The translations under genes were made by a program, and so were the position numbers. The notes below the pieces were generated by a model. It was not told where the DNA came from, searched no databases, and saw nothing but the letters and a program-made list of their open reading frames with translations. This document shows positions 8,147-16,935 of a DNA stretch of 64,000 nt, piece after piece; position 1 is the stretch's first letter, and every line of letters starts with the position of its first letter. The DNA is from Eggerthellaceae bacterium. Lineage in GTDB: Bacteria; Actinomycetota; Coriobacteriia; Coriobacteriales; Eggerthellaceae. The stretch is from the NCBI GenBank assembly GCA_015062605.1, contig SUUI01000002.1, forward strand, positions 1 to 64,000, written 5' to 3'.

Positions 8147-9280
8147 TTAGCGCTGACGCTTCAGGAACTCAGGGATGTAATCCTCGTCAGCGAAGCGGCC
8201 ACCGGCCGTCGAAGCATATTGGGAGGCAATCGACGTCTGATACTGCGGAGCAGCGGCCTTAGCAGGCTGATCCGTGGAAGCGAACAAGCTGGAAGCCGAG
8301 AAGTCCTTGTTGGACTGACGACCAGGGTTCATCTTGAAACCGGTTGCGATAACCGTGATGCGTACGGCATCGCCTGCGCTCTCATCGATAATCTGACCGT
8401 AGATGATGTTGGCATTCTCGTCAGCGCACGCCTCGACGACAGAGGCAGCCTCGGCGATTTCGGCAAGGGTGAGATCCGGACCACCAGAGATGGAGAACAG
8501 GACGCGCGTTGCACCTGCGATGGAAGACTCGAGCAAGCGGGAGTTAGTAGCCTGTTGCGCAGCGTCGACAGCGCGATTCTCGCCAGAAGCGATGCCGATG
8601 CCCATCATGGCGGAACCGGCGTCCTTCATGACCGTGCGGATGTCCGCAAAGTCGAGGTTGATCAGACCAGGGATGGTAATCAAGTCGGTAACACCCTGAA
8701 TGCCCTGACGGAGCGTATCGTCAGCGATGCGGAACGCATCGAGCATGCTCGTCTTCTTCTCGACGATTTCGAGCAGGCGGTCGTTCGGGATGACGATGAG
8801 CGTGTCAACCTTCTGGGAGAGCAGATCAATGCCTTGCTCAGCCTGGTTGCGGCGCAAACGGCCCTCGAAGGAGAACGGCTTGGTAACGATGCCAACCGTC
8901 AGCGCGCCAATTTCCTCGCGTGCGATCTCGGCTACGACGGGGGCACCGCCTGTACCCGTGCCGCCACCCTCGCCAGCGGTGACGAACACCATGTCAGCAC
9001 CGGCAAGTGCTTCGCGGATCTGCGCACGGCTCTCTTCGGCAGCCTGGCAACCAACCTCAGGATTCGCACCTGCGCCGAGACCACGGGTCAATTCCTCACC
9101 GATATGGATGGTGACATCTGCGTCGGACATCAACAAAGCTTGGCGATCGGTGTTGACGGAGATGAACTCCACACCCTTGATTCCAGCTTCGACCATACGA
9201 TTCACGGCGTTTGTGCCGCCGCCGCCAACGCCGACGACCTTAATGACGGCCAGATGGTCAGGTGCGATATTGTTAGGCAT
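8147..9280 (-). CDS. ftsZ: FtsZ, tubulin-like division GTPase
   Basis: Polymerises into the Z ring at midcell. The GTP-binding part has [12 protein letters not shown] near residue 17, the tubulin signature GGGTGTG near residue 104, and the T7 loop NLDFADI near residue 204. A variable linker follows, and the conserved C-terminal peptide [13 protein letters not shown] is the expected binding site for SepF and FtsW. The true start is the ATG at 9280, seven bases after AGGGAGGG; an in-frame extension to 9343 is unlikely to be translated. It is preceded by ftsQ with no ftsA. Confidence 0.98.
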   Translation of the reverse strand: MPNNIAPDHLAVIKVVGVGGGGTNAVNRMVEAGIKGVEFISVNTDRQALLMSDADVTIHIGEELTRGLGAGANPEVGCQAAEESRAQIREALAGADMVFVTAGEGGGTGTGGAPVVAEIAREEIGALTVGIVTKPFSFEGRLRRNQAEQGIDLLSQKVDTLIVIPNDRLLEIVEKKTSMLDAFRIADDTLRQGIQGVTDLITIPGLINLDFADIRTVMKDAGSAMMGIGIASGENRAVDAAQQATNSRLLESSIAGATRVLFSISGGPDLTLAEIAEAASVVEACADENANIIYGQIIDESAGDAVRITVIATGFKMNPGRQSNKDFSASSLFASTDQPAKAAAPQYQTSIASQYASTAGGRFADEDYIPEFLKRQR

Positions 9281-9332
9281 TTTTCCCTCCCTGATTGAAG
9301 TGCTCAACTCATTTCTATGCTCATTTTTTGTA

Positions 9333-9343
9333 TGTGAACACAC
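9333..9343. promoter_or_regulatory. TGTGAACACAC motif upstream of ftsZ
   Basis: This 11-base word lies in the ftsQ-ftsZ gap and is found again inside a palindrome upstream of mraZ (23877-23887). A TTGACA box lies at 9363-9368 on the minus strand, but no good -10 box follows at 17 bases. The function is unknown; it may be a binding site. Confidence 0.35.
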
Positions 9344-9395
9344 ATGCCCTCATTCTACACATTGTCAACCCCTTTTTGCGGACTCGTATGCGCGT

Positions 9396-9435
9396 CCACA
9401 TGGGATTATCATAAGCTGCGCCACATGGGATTATC
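9396..9435. repeat. 15-bp direct repeat across the ftsQ stop codon
   Basis: CCACATGGGATTATC occurs at 9396-9410 and again at 9421-9435, 25 bases apart. The second copy codes the end of FtsQ and the first overlaps its stop codon and 3' flank. It looks like a small local duplication. Confidence 0.75.
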
Positions 9436-10419
9436 GACCACGCGCACGTTGATGTAGGCTATCTCGCCTTCGTATTCCTCAAGCAGCTGCAAACATACGC
9501 GTTCCTTGTCGCGTATGTTCTCTGCAGAGCCGAAAGCGATTTCTACGCCATTATCCAAAACAAGGGTTGTAGAATCGGTGTCGGTAGCCTTAACCTCACG
9601 TACCCTATCGGCAAGGCTCGTGGTCATACCGGACACGATAGAGAGCGCGCAATTAACGTTCTCGTTCGTGCAAACGCCGCCGATCTCGGGCTCTTCCCCA
9701 TATGAAACATCGGAGATATGTAGAACCTGCTCGGCGTCCTCGTAAATCTTAGGGCTGATCATCTTGCCCGCCTCAGAGTTCTTATCAGGAATGGGCATCA
9801 GCCAAATATTGTCAGAAGAGATGGCCCAGTTCCGTACACCGGTCGTATCGACAACCGGCACCTCCACAACCGCTACGATAGTTCGCTCGGAAACCGAGAT
9901 ATCAAGCGTTGACGGGAACATGCGGAGTATCTGTACAGACTGGATCCACGCATCTTTGAGCAAGCGTTGCTTGATCATGTCGGTGTCAACGTTAAGAAGC
10001 GTCGCATCCTTGGGAACCGCAGCGAGTTCGGATACCTCCTCGGCGGTCAGATGTTCAACGCCTTCGACAGTCACTTGCTTGATGGTGAAGGCGTTCGTGA
10101 AGGAAAGAACCGCGAATGCGACAGCGAGAACGGCAACAAGCGTGCCGATTGATATGAGAACGATCCTCAAACGCTTGCGGAACTTCGATTCCGGCGCTTG
10201 GGATGCACGCTCGGCCCTCTGTGCATTGCGGATGTCGCCGATGCGCACCGACGAAACGGAACGGGAAGAATATCTGCGTCTGCCCGAACGGCCGCCCTCA
10301 ACCGCCCGATAGCCATCACGCCGCGTATTTGAGAAACGCGTAGACGTACGCGAAGACGCCGAGCTACGGCTTCTGCGCGTACTCGAGGAATCGTAGCGTC
10401 GGCTGTCATTCGATGCCAT
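9409..10419 (-). CDS. ftsQ: FtsQ/DivIB division protein
   Basis: Bitopic membrane protein that links FtsL and partner proteins in the divisome. Residues 1-83 form a Ser/Arg-rich cytoplasmic tail with about 20 Arg, much longer than in the classic protein. One transmembrane helix spans about 84-108. The extracytoplasmic POTRA domain starts with FTIKQVTVEGVEHLTAEEV, and the FtsQ beta domain follows. The short spacing after murC (28 bases) fits an operon. Confidence 0.92.
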   Translation of the reverse strand: MASNDSRRYDSSSTRRSRSSASSRTSTRFSNTRRDGYRAVEGGRSGRRRYSSRSVSSVRIGDIRNAQRAERASQAPESKFRKRLRIVLISIGTLVAVLAVAFAVLSFTNAFTIKQVTVEGVEHLTAEEVSELAAVPKDATLLNVDTDMIKQRLLKDAWIQSVQILRMFPSTLDISVSERTIVAVVEVPVVDTTGVRNWAISSDNIWLMPIPDKNSEAGKMISPKIYEDAEQVLHISDVSYGEEPEIGGVCTNENVNCALSIVSGMTTSLADRVREVKATDTDSTTLVLDNGVEIAFGSAENIRDKERVCLQLLEEYEGEIAYINVRVVDNPMWRSL

Positions 10420-10447
10420 GGGTCTTTAGGACTTTCTCACATCGCCA

Positions 10448-11878
10448 CTATGCATTGGCTGTCTTTTTCAGGGCATCGGCGAGTTGGGGGCCAAGCGCGA
10501 CAACATCGCCTGCACCCATCGTGATGACCAGATCGCCAGGCAGCACCTTGCTCGCAAGATACGGAACGACATCGATACGGCGCGGAACGTATGCCGCTTG
10601 CGGATGACCCTGATGATCGAGCACGACGTTGAGGAATGTCTTTCCCGAAACACCTGGAACAGGCACCTCACCTGCAGGATACACATCCATGAACGTCACG
10701 TAATCCGCCTCGTCGAAGGCACTGGCGAACTCATCATGCAGCACTTCTGTGAACAGGGGCGCACGAGAATAGCGGTGCGGCTGGAACAGGACATGCACTC
10801 GCTTGAAATCCAACTGCTTCGCCGCTTTAATGGTCGCGGCGATCTCGGTTGGATGATGCGCATAGTCGTCAACGATCGTAACGCCGTTCACGGTTGCCAC
10901 CAAATCGAAACGGCGGCGGACGCCGGCAAATTCGCCAAGCGCCGTGGCTGCTGCCTGCACGTCAAGCCCCAGCGCATAGATCATCGCGAGGACTCCAGTT
11001 GCGTTAAGCGCATTATGGATGCCTGGATTCTGCTTGACAGACCCCTGCACGGACGTCTCATCGGGGAACGTCACGGTGAAGGTGCTACCCACACCATGCG
11101 GAGCGTAGCCACTAATCCGCACATCGCACGAATCATCGAACCCATACGTCAGCATCGGGCATCGGCAGCACTTCCGCGCGAATTCAACCAAGGTCGGATC
11201 CTGCCCGCATATGATCGCGGTGCCGTCTTCGGGAACAGAACCGATGAACACCCCGAATTGCTCACGAATCTCATCGATGCCGCTGTAATGGTCGAGATGG
11301 TCGGCTTCGACGTTCGTTACGATTATGGCTTTCGGAGAAAGATAGGTGAATGACTTATCGCTCTCATCTGCCTCGACTACATAGTACGAACCTGAACCGG
11401 AATGCGCATTCGTGCCATATGTGCGCACGATGCCGCCGATAAGGAACGTCGGATCGAATCCGAGCGCGTCGATGACGCTGGCAAGCATCGAAGACGAGGT
11501 CGTTTTGCCATGCGTTCCCGCTACAGCAAGCGTGTCGAGATCGCGACCTAGATATGCAAGCATCTTCGCGCGATGCCAGATTTCGATACCGCGCGAAACT
11601 GCTTCGCAGTATTCGGGATTGTTCTCCATAATCGCCGTCGACACGACGACGATGTCAGGCTGCGCCTCCCCTGTTGCGATATGCGCTGCGTCATGCCCGA
11701 TGTACACCTTGATGCCAGCTTCAACCAATTGATCGGTGTAACGGCTCTGCCGGACGTCGGAACCGCTGACGGAAAAGCCCTGATCATGCGCAACGCGAGC
11801 AATACCGCTCATACCCACACCACCGATTCCGATGAAATGGATGTTCTTTATCGTCTTTACTTCTGTTTGCTCGGACAC
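10448..11878 (-). CDS. murC: UDP-N-acetylmuramate--L-alanine ligase
   Basis: Adds L-Ala to UDP-MurNAc, the first stem-peptide step. The N-terminal Rossmann motif HFIGIGGVGMSGIA lies near residue 13, the ATP loop GTHGKTTSS near residue 120, and the conserved DDYAHHPTEI near residue 340. The length of 476 aa is normal. The start is GTG at 11878 with AAGGAG upstream. MurB, often nearby in other bacteria, is not present in the window. Confidence 0.97.
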   Translation of the reverse strand: MSEQTEVKTIKNIHFIGIGGVGMSGIARVAHDQGFSVSGSDVRQSRYTDQLVEAGIKVYIGHDAAHIATGEAQPDIVVVSTAIMENNPEYCEAVSRGIEIWHRAKMLAYLGRDLDTLAVAGTHGKTTSSSMLASVIDALGFDPTFLIGGIVRTYGTNAHSGSGSYYVVEADESDKSFTYLSPKAIIVTNVEADHLDHYSGIDEIREQFGVFIGSVPEDGTAIICGQDPTLVEFARKCCRCPMLTYGFDDSCDVRISGYAPHGVGSTFTVTFPDETSVQGSVKQNPGIHNALNATGVLAMIYALGLDVQAAATALGEFAGVRRRFDLVATVNGVTIVDDYAHHPTEIAATIKAAKQLDFKRVHVLFQPHRYSRAPLFTEVLHDEFASAFDEADYVTFMDVYPAGEVPVPGVSGKTFLNVVLDHQGHPQAAYVPRRIDVVPYLASKVLPGDLVITMGAGDVVALGPQLADALKKTANA

Positions 11879-11958
11879 GGACGTCTCCTTTTTAAAACCT
11901 AACTCGCATTAATCTATCGCCAACCGCTAGAAAACCTGCGTGCGATAGGGCATCTTCA

Positions 11959-13065
11959 TCATTTCACCGCACTTGAAGAGGCGATGCTGAGCACGGCATC
12001 GGCTAAACGAGATGATGCGCTCGCCGTCTTTTGAGCAAGTGCAGCTGCGTGCATGGATTCGCGTACGGACGCATCATCGATTAGAGAGCGTACATATTGC
12101 TTGAACTCCTCACTTTCAGCTTGATCATCTGCGATCAGGTAGGCGCACCCGGCTTCGACGTATGCCTTTGCATTCGTCGTCTGATGGTCGGCAGTTGCAT
12201 ATGGGAATGGTACGAGAAGCGCAGGAATCGCACGGGCAGAGATCTCGGCAAGCGAGGTTGCGCCCGAGCGGGACACGATACAATCCGCGGCAGCAAGCGT
12301 TTCGCCCATGCGGTTCTGATAGCCCATCACGATGTAGCGTTTTGCCTCACCATCGGTTAACGCAAGAGCCTCTTGGACCGACTCGAGCTCCTTGGGACCC
12401 GTGATATGGACAACATACAGGTCGGGGCGTTCCAAAAGCTCGTCTTTCATCGCGCAGATGGCTTGGTTGATATGTCGCGCGCCTAAGCTACCGCCGAACA
12501 CGAGCAGCATGCGCGCCTCATCGGGTATGCCAAGCATCTCGCGTCCTTGATCACGCGTCGCCTCAAGCACCTGCTTACGAACGGGGTTGCCCGTCACCTC
12601 AACCTTGTTTTCAGGAAGCCCGGGATTCGAGCACGCGTACGTCAAGCAAACCTTGCTTGCCTTGCGGGAAAGCTGTTTGTTCGCAAGTCCCATGACGGAA
12701 TTCTGCTCATGAAGCACGAGCGGAATGCCTAGCTTCTCCGCTGCCCTTCCCACGGGAATCGAGACATAACCGCCAAAGCCGACTACGCAATCGGGCTTTA
12801 TATCGGAAAGCCACGCTTTAGCCAAACCAGTGCTTTTGGAAATCTTGATGAGCGCTTTCGGAAGAGTCGTCGGATGATTCCGATTGAAACCAGATGCCTC
12901 GAATGGCTGGAACGGGATACCCGCCTCCGGCACGAGACGAGCTTCAACGCCCTTCGGTGTTCCCGCGAAGCGGACATCGCATCCACGGTCCTTGAGCGTT
13001 TCAGCCAAGGCGAGCGCAGGATTGATGTGACCCGCCGTTCCACCGCCCGACAATACGATGAGCAT
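11959..13065 (-). CDS. murG: MurG, lipid II-forming GlcNAc transferase
   Basis: Transfers GlcNAc to lipid I on the inner face of the membrane. It has the N-terminal GGTAGHINPALALAE loop, HEQNSVMGLANK near residue 122, GGSLGARHIN near residue 190, and SRSGATSLAEI near residue 265, all MurG signatures. The start at 13065 is chosen because AGGAGGGG stands just before it; a start at 13080 would place that site inside the gene. Length 368 aa. Confidence 0.96.
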   Translation of the reverse strand: MLIVLSGGGTAGHINPALALAETLKDRGCDVRFAGTPKGVEARLVPEAGIPFQPFEASGFNRNHPTTLPKALIKISKSTGLAKAWLSDIKPDCVVGFGGYVSIPVGRAAEKLGIPLVLHEQNSVMGLANKQLSRKASKVCLTYACSNPGLPENKVEVTGNPVRKQVLEATRDQGREMLGIPDEARMLLVFGGSLGARHINQAICAMKDELLERPDLYVVHITGPKELESVQEALALTDGEAKRYIVMGYQNRMGETLAAADCIVSRSGATSLAEISARAIPALLVPFPYATADHQTTNAKAYVEAGCAYLIADDQAESEEFKQYVRSLIDDASVRESMHAAALAQKTASASSRLADAVLSIASSSAVK

Positions 13066-13158
13066 GATGCCCCTCCTCATCTATTCCCTTATCCCTCGCG
13101 CATCGAAGCCGTGCGCGGAAGAGGAAAGCGCCTCTCCTACCTGCGATTGCGCTGTGCG

Positions 13159-14355
13159 CTAGTGCGCCCTGATGACACGCAGGTCATCACGTCGTTTCTC
13201 GTACACTTTCGACTTATCTGATGCATTCGACACACCGAGTATCAACCCGACCATGATGAGCGTGGCGATCATGGACGAACCGCCCGAAGAAATGAACGGA
13301 AGCGGCTTGCCCGTCGTTGGAAGCAAGCCGATAACGCACGCGATATTCAAGAACGCCTGCGCGACGATCATGATGACCAGACTGCCTGAAAGCATGGCAT
13401 CGAATCCCGTCGTCGCCGAGCGGCAAATGCGCATGCCAGCCCATAAGAACACGAGGAACAGCACGATGACCAGTGTAGCGCCGATGAGGCCGAGCTCCTC
13501 GCCGATGACGGCGAAGATGAAGTCGGTCTCCGCCTCGGGAAGGTACTGGAATTTCTCATGCGAGTTGCCCAAACCGACTCCAGTCACGCCACCTTCGGCA
13601 AGCGCATAGTACGAATGAATAATCTGGTAGCCCGCGCCATATCCCCCTTCACCGTCGTTCCACGGGTCGGAAAGGATATTGAAGCGATTAGAACGATAAC
13701 CCGTGCCGAATACCGCGATCAGAGCGAAAATGACAAGACCCAACACGATGAGCGCGAACCATTTCGTAGGAACTTCGCCTATCCAGAGCACGCTAAGCAG
13801 GCCAACGCCGATGATGAGCGTCGTGCCGAGGTCGGATTGAAAAACGTAAAGGAATCCGATGGGAATGAGAAGGCCGACGAAAGCCCAGACGACAGTATCT
13901 TTAAAGGAGAACTCTCCCGATCGGTAGCGGTCGAGGATATATGCGCCCATGATGGCAAAGGCGATCTTTGCGAACTCGGATATCTGAAAGCTGAAGCCAG
14001 CTATGAGGATCCATCGGCGTGCGCCGTTAACTTCATCTCCTGTGAAACGCGTGAGTAAGATGAAAAGCGCAACGATAGCGACGACAGTTATCGATGCGAA
14101 TCTCGTATTGAACCACGAGCTAGGGATGACTTTCCATAAAATGATAGCGAGAACAACGCCGATAGCGACCGCGATCAACTGCTTACGTAGAAAATAAAAT
14201 GGGCCAACTTCATCCTCAACGGTCTCCATGGTCCCGGCAGAAAAAACCATGACCAAGCCGAATAGCACCAATGCGAGCGCCGTTAGCAGAAAGACGATGC
14301 GCGGCAGGAGCACATTGACATCATCGGAGGTTGCTGTTCGCGATTGGCGGGCCAT
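13159..14355 (-). CDS. ftsW: FtsW septal glycan polymerase (SEDS family)
   Basis: Polytopic glycosyltransferase that polymerises lipid II with FtsI at the septum. About ten hydrophobic helices are visible. The NGARRWI segment near residue 110 and the C-terminal GLLPTTGKPLPFISSGGSS region near residue 345 are typical of FtsW/RodA. Its position between murD and murG and the neighbouring ftsI argue for FtsW and not RodA. Confidence 0.94.
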   Translation of the reverse strand: MARQSRTATSDDVNVLLPRIVFLLTALALVLFGLVMVFSAGTMETVEDEVGPFYFLRKQLIAVAIGVVLAIILWKVIPSSWFNTRFASITVVAIVALFILLTRFTGDEVNGARRWILIAGFSFQISEFAKIAFAIMGAYILDRYRSGEFSFKDTVVWAFVGLLIPIGFLYVFQSDLGTTLIIGVGLLSVLWIGEVPTKWFALIVLGLVIFALIAVFGTGYRSNRFNILSDPWNDGEGGYGAGYQIIHSYYALAEGGVTGVGLGNSHEKFQYLPEAETDFIFAVIGEELGLIGATLVIVLFLVFLWAGMRICRSATTGFDAMLSGSLVIMIVAQAFLNIACVIGLLPTTGKPLPFISSGGSSMIATLIMVGLILGVSNASDKSKVYEKRRDDLRVIRAH

Positions 14356-14357
14356 CG

Positions 14358-15887
14358 TTACACGGCACCGCCCTGCCCGGCTTCAGAATCGCCGTCAGAC
14401 GCGATGCGGGCTGCATACTCCGCAACGAAGCGCTTGAACGTATCGCCGCGCTCCTCGAAGCACGAGAATTCATCGAAGGAGGCGCATGCGGGGGAAAGCA
14501 GGACTATCTGCCCAGGTTTTGCCAGCGTGCAAGCCATATCGAACGCATCGCGGAGATGATCGGCTTCGTACACGGCTAGCTTGCAACCAGCAGGGACATC
14601 GCTCGTGAACGCCTCGACGAATCGCTCACGCGCTTCACCGAAGCAGATCACTGCACAGCTGTTCTCACGCGCTGACTGGACGAGCGGCTTAAGATCGGTG
14701 CCTTTGTCACGACCGCCCAAAAGCACGATCGAGCTGCCTGGAGCGAATGCGTTGAACGCTACGAGCGTAGCATCGACATTCGTAGCCTTGGAATCGTTGT
14801 AAAAGCCCACGCCATTCACGGTGCCCGCTGGCTCGATGCGATGCTCGAGCGGTGCAAACAAACGCAATCCGCGAGAAACATCCTCAGCCGAAACACCGAC
14901 CGCGAGGACACTCGAAGCAGCGGCAAGCGCATTGGAAACGTTGTGCGGTCCCTTTATTTGAAGCTCATCGACGCGTACAAGTTCATCGCGAACACCATTG
15001 AACTCCACAACCAGCTTGTCATCGTCAAGATACGCGGCATTGGAGCTTCCGCACCGCGCGATCATGCTCTCGCCTAAGCCGGAAGCAGTTCCGATGGGAA
15101 TGTAATCGAAACCGCGCTTATCATCGCCAAGCGCCTTCAGGGCGCGTACCGTGGCGCGCACCGTCTCGTCCGTTGCATCGAGCACGGCAACGGCACCCTT
15201 GATCTGAGAGAGATTTGCGAGCACCTTGAGCTTGGCATCCACGTATGCTTCGTGCGAACGATGCCACGAAAGATGATCAGGCGTGATGTTGAGCAGCACG
15301 GCGACTTTCGGAGCGAACAGCTTCGTCGAAGCGAGTTGATAGGATGACACCTCCACCACATAGTAGGAGGCGCTCCGTTGCGCCACGGCAGAAAGACATA
15401 CATCGCCGATGTTTCCAACTGGTGCTGCGGAAAGACCTGCGGTCTTCAAAAGGTGCGCGGCAAGCGCAGTCGTCGTCGTCTTGCCATTCGTACCCGTTAT
15501 CGCGATCCATATGCGATCATCAGGGCATTCGCGCCATGCGAACTCGATTTCGCTGATGATCTCGGTGCTTGCTTCCTGCGCGTTTTTGTAGAAGTCGCTG
15601 AATTGCGAGATACCAGGACTCGCGATGCACAGATCGTATGTCTCCTCGAAATGCTCGTGCTCGAAGAGCACGCGGGCCCCCAGCTTTTCCATCTCGCGAC
15701 CGAATGCACACGCCTCATCGTTGCGCGCACCGGCTGCGATCGTCAGAGAATCGATGCGGGAACCAAGCAAGCCTGCGCAATACGACGATGCCGCCTTGCC
15801 GCTTTTTCCTAAACCGAGAATGAGCACACGCCCGAGCGAAGCGGGCGCATGGTTGAAACCGTCTATGAGTCCTTCTTGCATTGCCAT
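14358..15887 (-). CDS. murD: UDP-MurNAc-L-Ala--D-glutamate ligase
   Basis: Adds D-Glu to the growing precursor. The N-terminal VLILGLGKSGKAA motif lies near residue 20, the ATP loop TGTNGKTTTT near residue 130, and NDSKATNVDAT near residue 346. At 509 aa it is slightly longer than E. coli MurD, mainly by its tails. It is separated from mraY by six bases and from ftsW by two, so translation is likely coupled. Confidence 0.96.
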   Translation of the reverse strand: MAMQEGLIDGFNHAPASLGRVLILGLGKSGKAASSYCAGLLGSRIDSLTIAAGARNDEACAFGREMEKLGARVLFEHEHFEETYDLCIASPGISQFSDFYKNAQEASTEIISEIEFAWRECPDDRIWIAITGTNGKTTTTALAAHLLKTAGLSAAPVGNIGDVCLSAVAQRSASYYVVEVSSYQLASTKLFAPKVAVLLNITPDHLSWHRSHEAYVDAKLKVLANLSQIKGAVAVLDATDETVRATVRALKALGDDKRGFDYIPIGTASGLGESMIARCGSSNAAYLDDDKLVVEFNGVRDELVRVDELQIKGPHNVSNALAAASSVLAVGVSAEDVSRGLRLFAPLEHRIEPAGTVNGVGFYNDSKATNVDATLVAFNAFAPGSSIVLLGGRDKGTDLKPLVQSARENSCAVICFGEARERFVEAFTSDVPAGCKLAVYEADHLRDAFDMACTLAKPGQIVLLSPACASFDEFSCFEERGDTFKRFVAEYAARIASDGDSEAGQGGAV

Positions 15888-15893
15888 TGTGCA

Positions 15894-16934
15894 CTACCCT
15901 ATCAACGTGCCTGCAAAGTAAAGAACGAAACCGCAGGTGGCAAGCAAACCGGAGATGATCCAGAAACGGATGACGACCTTCGTCTCGCTCCACCCCTTCT
16001 TCTCGAAATGATGATGCAAAGGCGCCATCAAAAACACGCGCTTATGATGGCGTTTGTAATAGAAGACCTGGATCATAACGGAAAGCGCTTCGGCAACGAA
16101 CAGGCCACCGATGATAATCGAGATGAACTCGGTCTTCGTCACCACAGCAAGACAACCTAATGCCATGCCGAGAGAAAGCGATCCCGTATCGCCCATGAAA
16201 ATGTCAGCGGGATAGGAGTTGAACCATAAGAATCCGATGCACGCGCCCGCAATCGCTGCTGAGAAGACGGCAGGCTCGAGCATGTTGGAGCGGAATGCGA
16301 TGGCAGCCATGACCACCATCACAACCATAACGGTTCCACTTGCAAGACCATCGAGTCCATCGGTTAAGTTGACGGCATTGCACATGCCCATCAGCAGGAT
16401 GTCGACTACGATGACGTACAACCACGGGATATCGAAACCTGAGCCTATCGGAATCGTCGTGGTAAGGATCCCGAAATCGAGCGTCACGATGAACGGGATC
16501 TCAATGGTTGGGGCTATGTCTAAGTAGTTCACCGCTACGAGGACGAATACGGTAGAGATCACGAACTGACCAACGAGCTTTGCCTTCGGGGTCAAACCGA
16601 GCGATTGCTCTTTGATGACCTTCGAAGCATCATCGATCAGACCCAAAGCGCCCGTGAGCATGGTAGCTACAACCAAGGCGATCGTCGCAAGGTTCAACTT
16701 GCACGTCAACAGCACCGCGATGATCACAGCGATGAGCATGATGACGCCGCCCATCGTCGGGGTGCCCTGCTTGACCAGGTGGCTTTCGGGCCCATCGGCG
16801 CGAACTTGCTGCCCGATATGGCTTGATTTCAGGTATTTGATCCACGCGGGCATGAGCGCCATGGTTATCACCATGGCGAACGCAAGAGCCATGAACACGA
16901 GGAATGAAGGATATTGTGCTACGTTCGCAATCAT
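15894..16934 (-). CDS. mraY: MraY phospho-MurNAc-pentapeptide transferase
   Basis: Integral membrane enzyme that makes lipid I from UDP-MurNAc-pentapeptide and undecaprenyl phosphate. About ten hydrophobic helices are present. The aspartates of the catalytic centre are in LIDDASK near residue 100 and NLTDGLDGLASG near residue 190. FMGDTGSL near residue 250 and the His-rich APLHHHFEKKGW loop near residue 307 are further signatures. It begins immediately after murF. Length 346 aa. Confidence 0.97.
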   Translation of the reverse strand: MIANVAQYPSFLVFMALAFAMVITMALMPAWIKYLKSSHIGQQVRADGPESHLVKQGTPTMGGVIMLIAVIIAVLLTCKLNLATIALVVATMLTGALGLIDDASKVIKEQSLGLTPKAKLVGQFVISTVFVLVAVNYLDIAPTIEIPFIVTLDFGILTTTIPIGSGFDIPWLYVIVVDILLMGMCNAVNLTDGLDGLASGTVMVVMVVMAAIAFRSNMLEPAVFSAAIAGACIGFLWFNSYPADIFMGDTGSLSLGMALGCLAVVTKTEFISIIIGGLFVAEALSVMIQVFYYKRHHKRVFLMAPLHHHFEKKGWSETKVVIRFWIISGLLATCGFVLYFAGTLIG

Positions 16935-16935
16935 A

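Noticed and set aside
7796-9298. 500-codon open frame on the plus strand
   Set aside because: It lies antisense to ftsZ and yggS, its translation is low-complexity and unlike any protein, and it has no ribosome site. It is a shadow of the coding bias of ftsZ.
10484-11353. 289-codon plus-strand frame
   Set aside because: Antisense to murC with no independent support.
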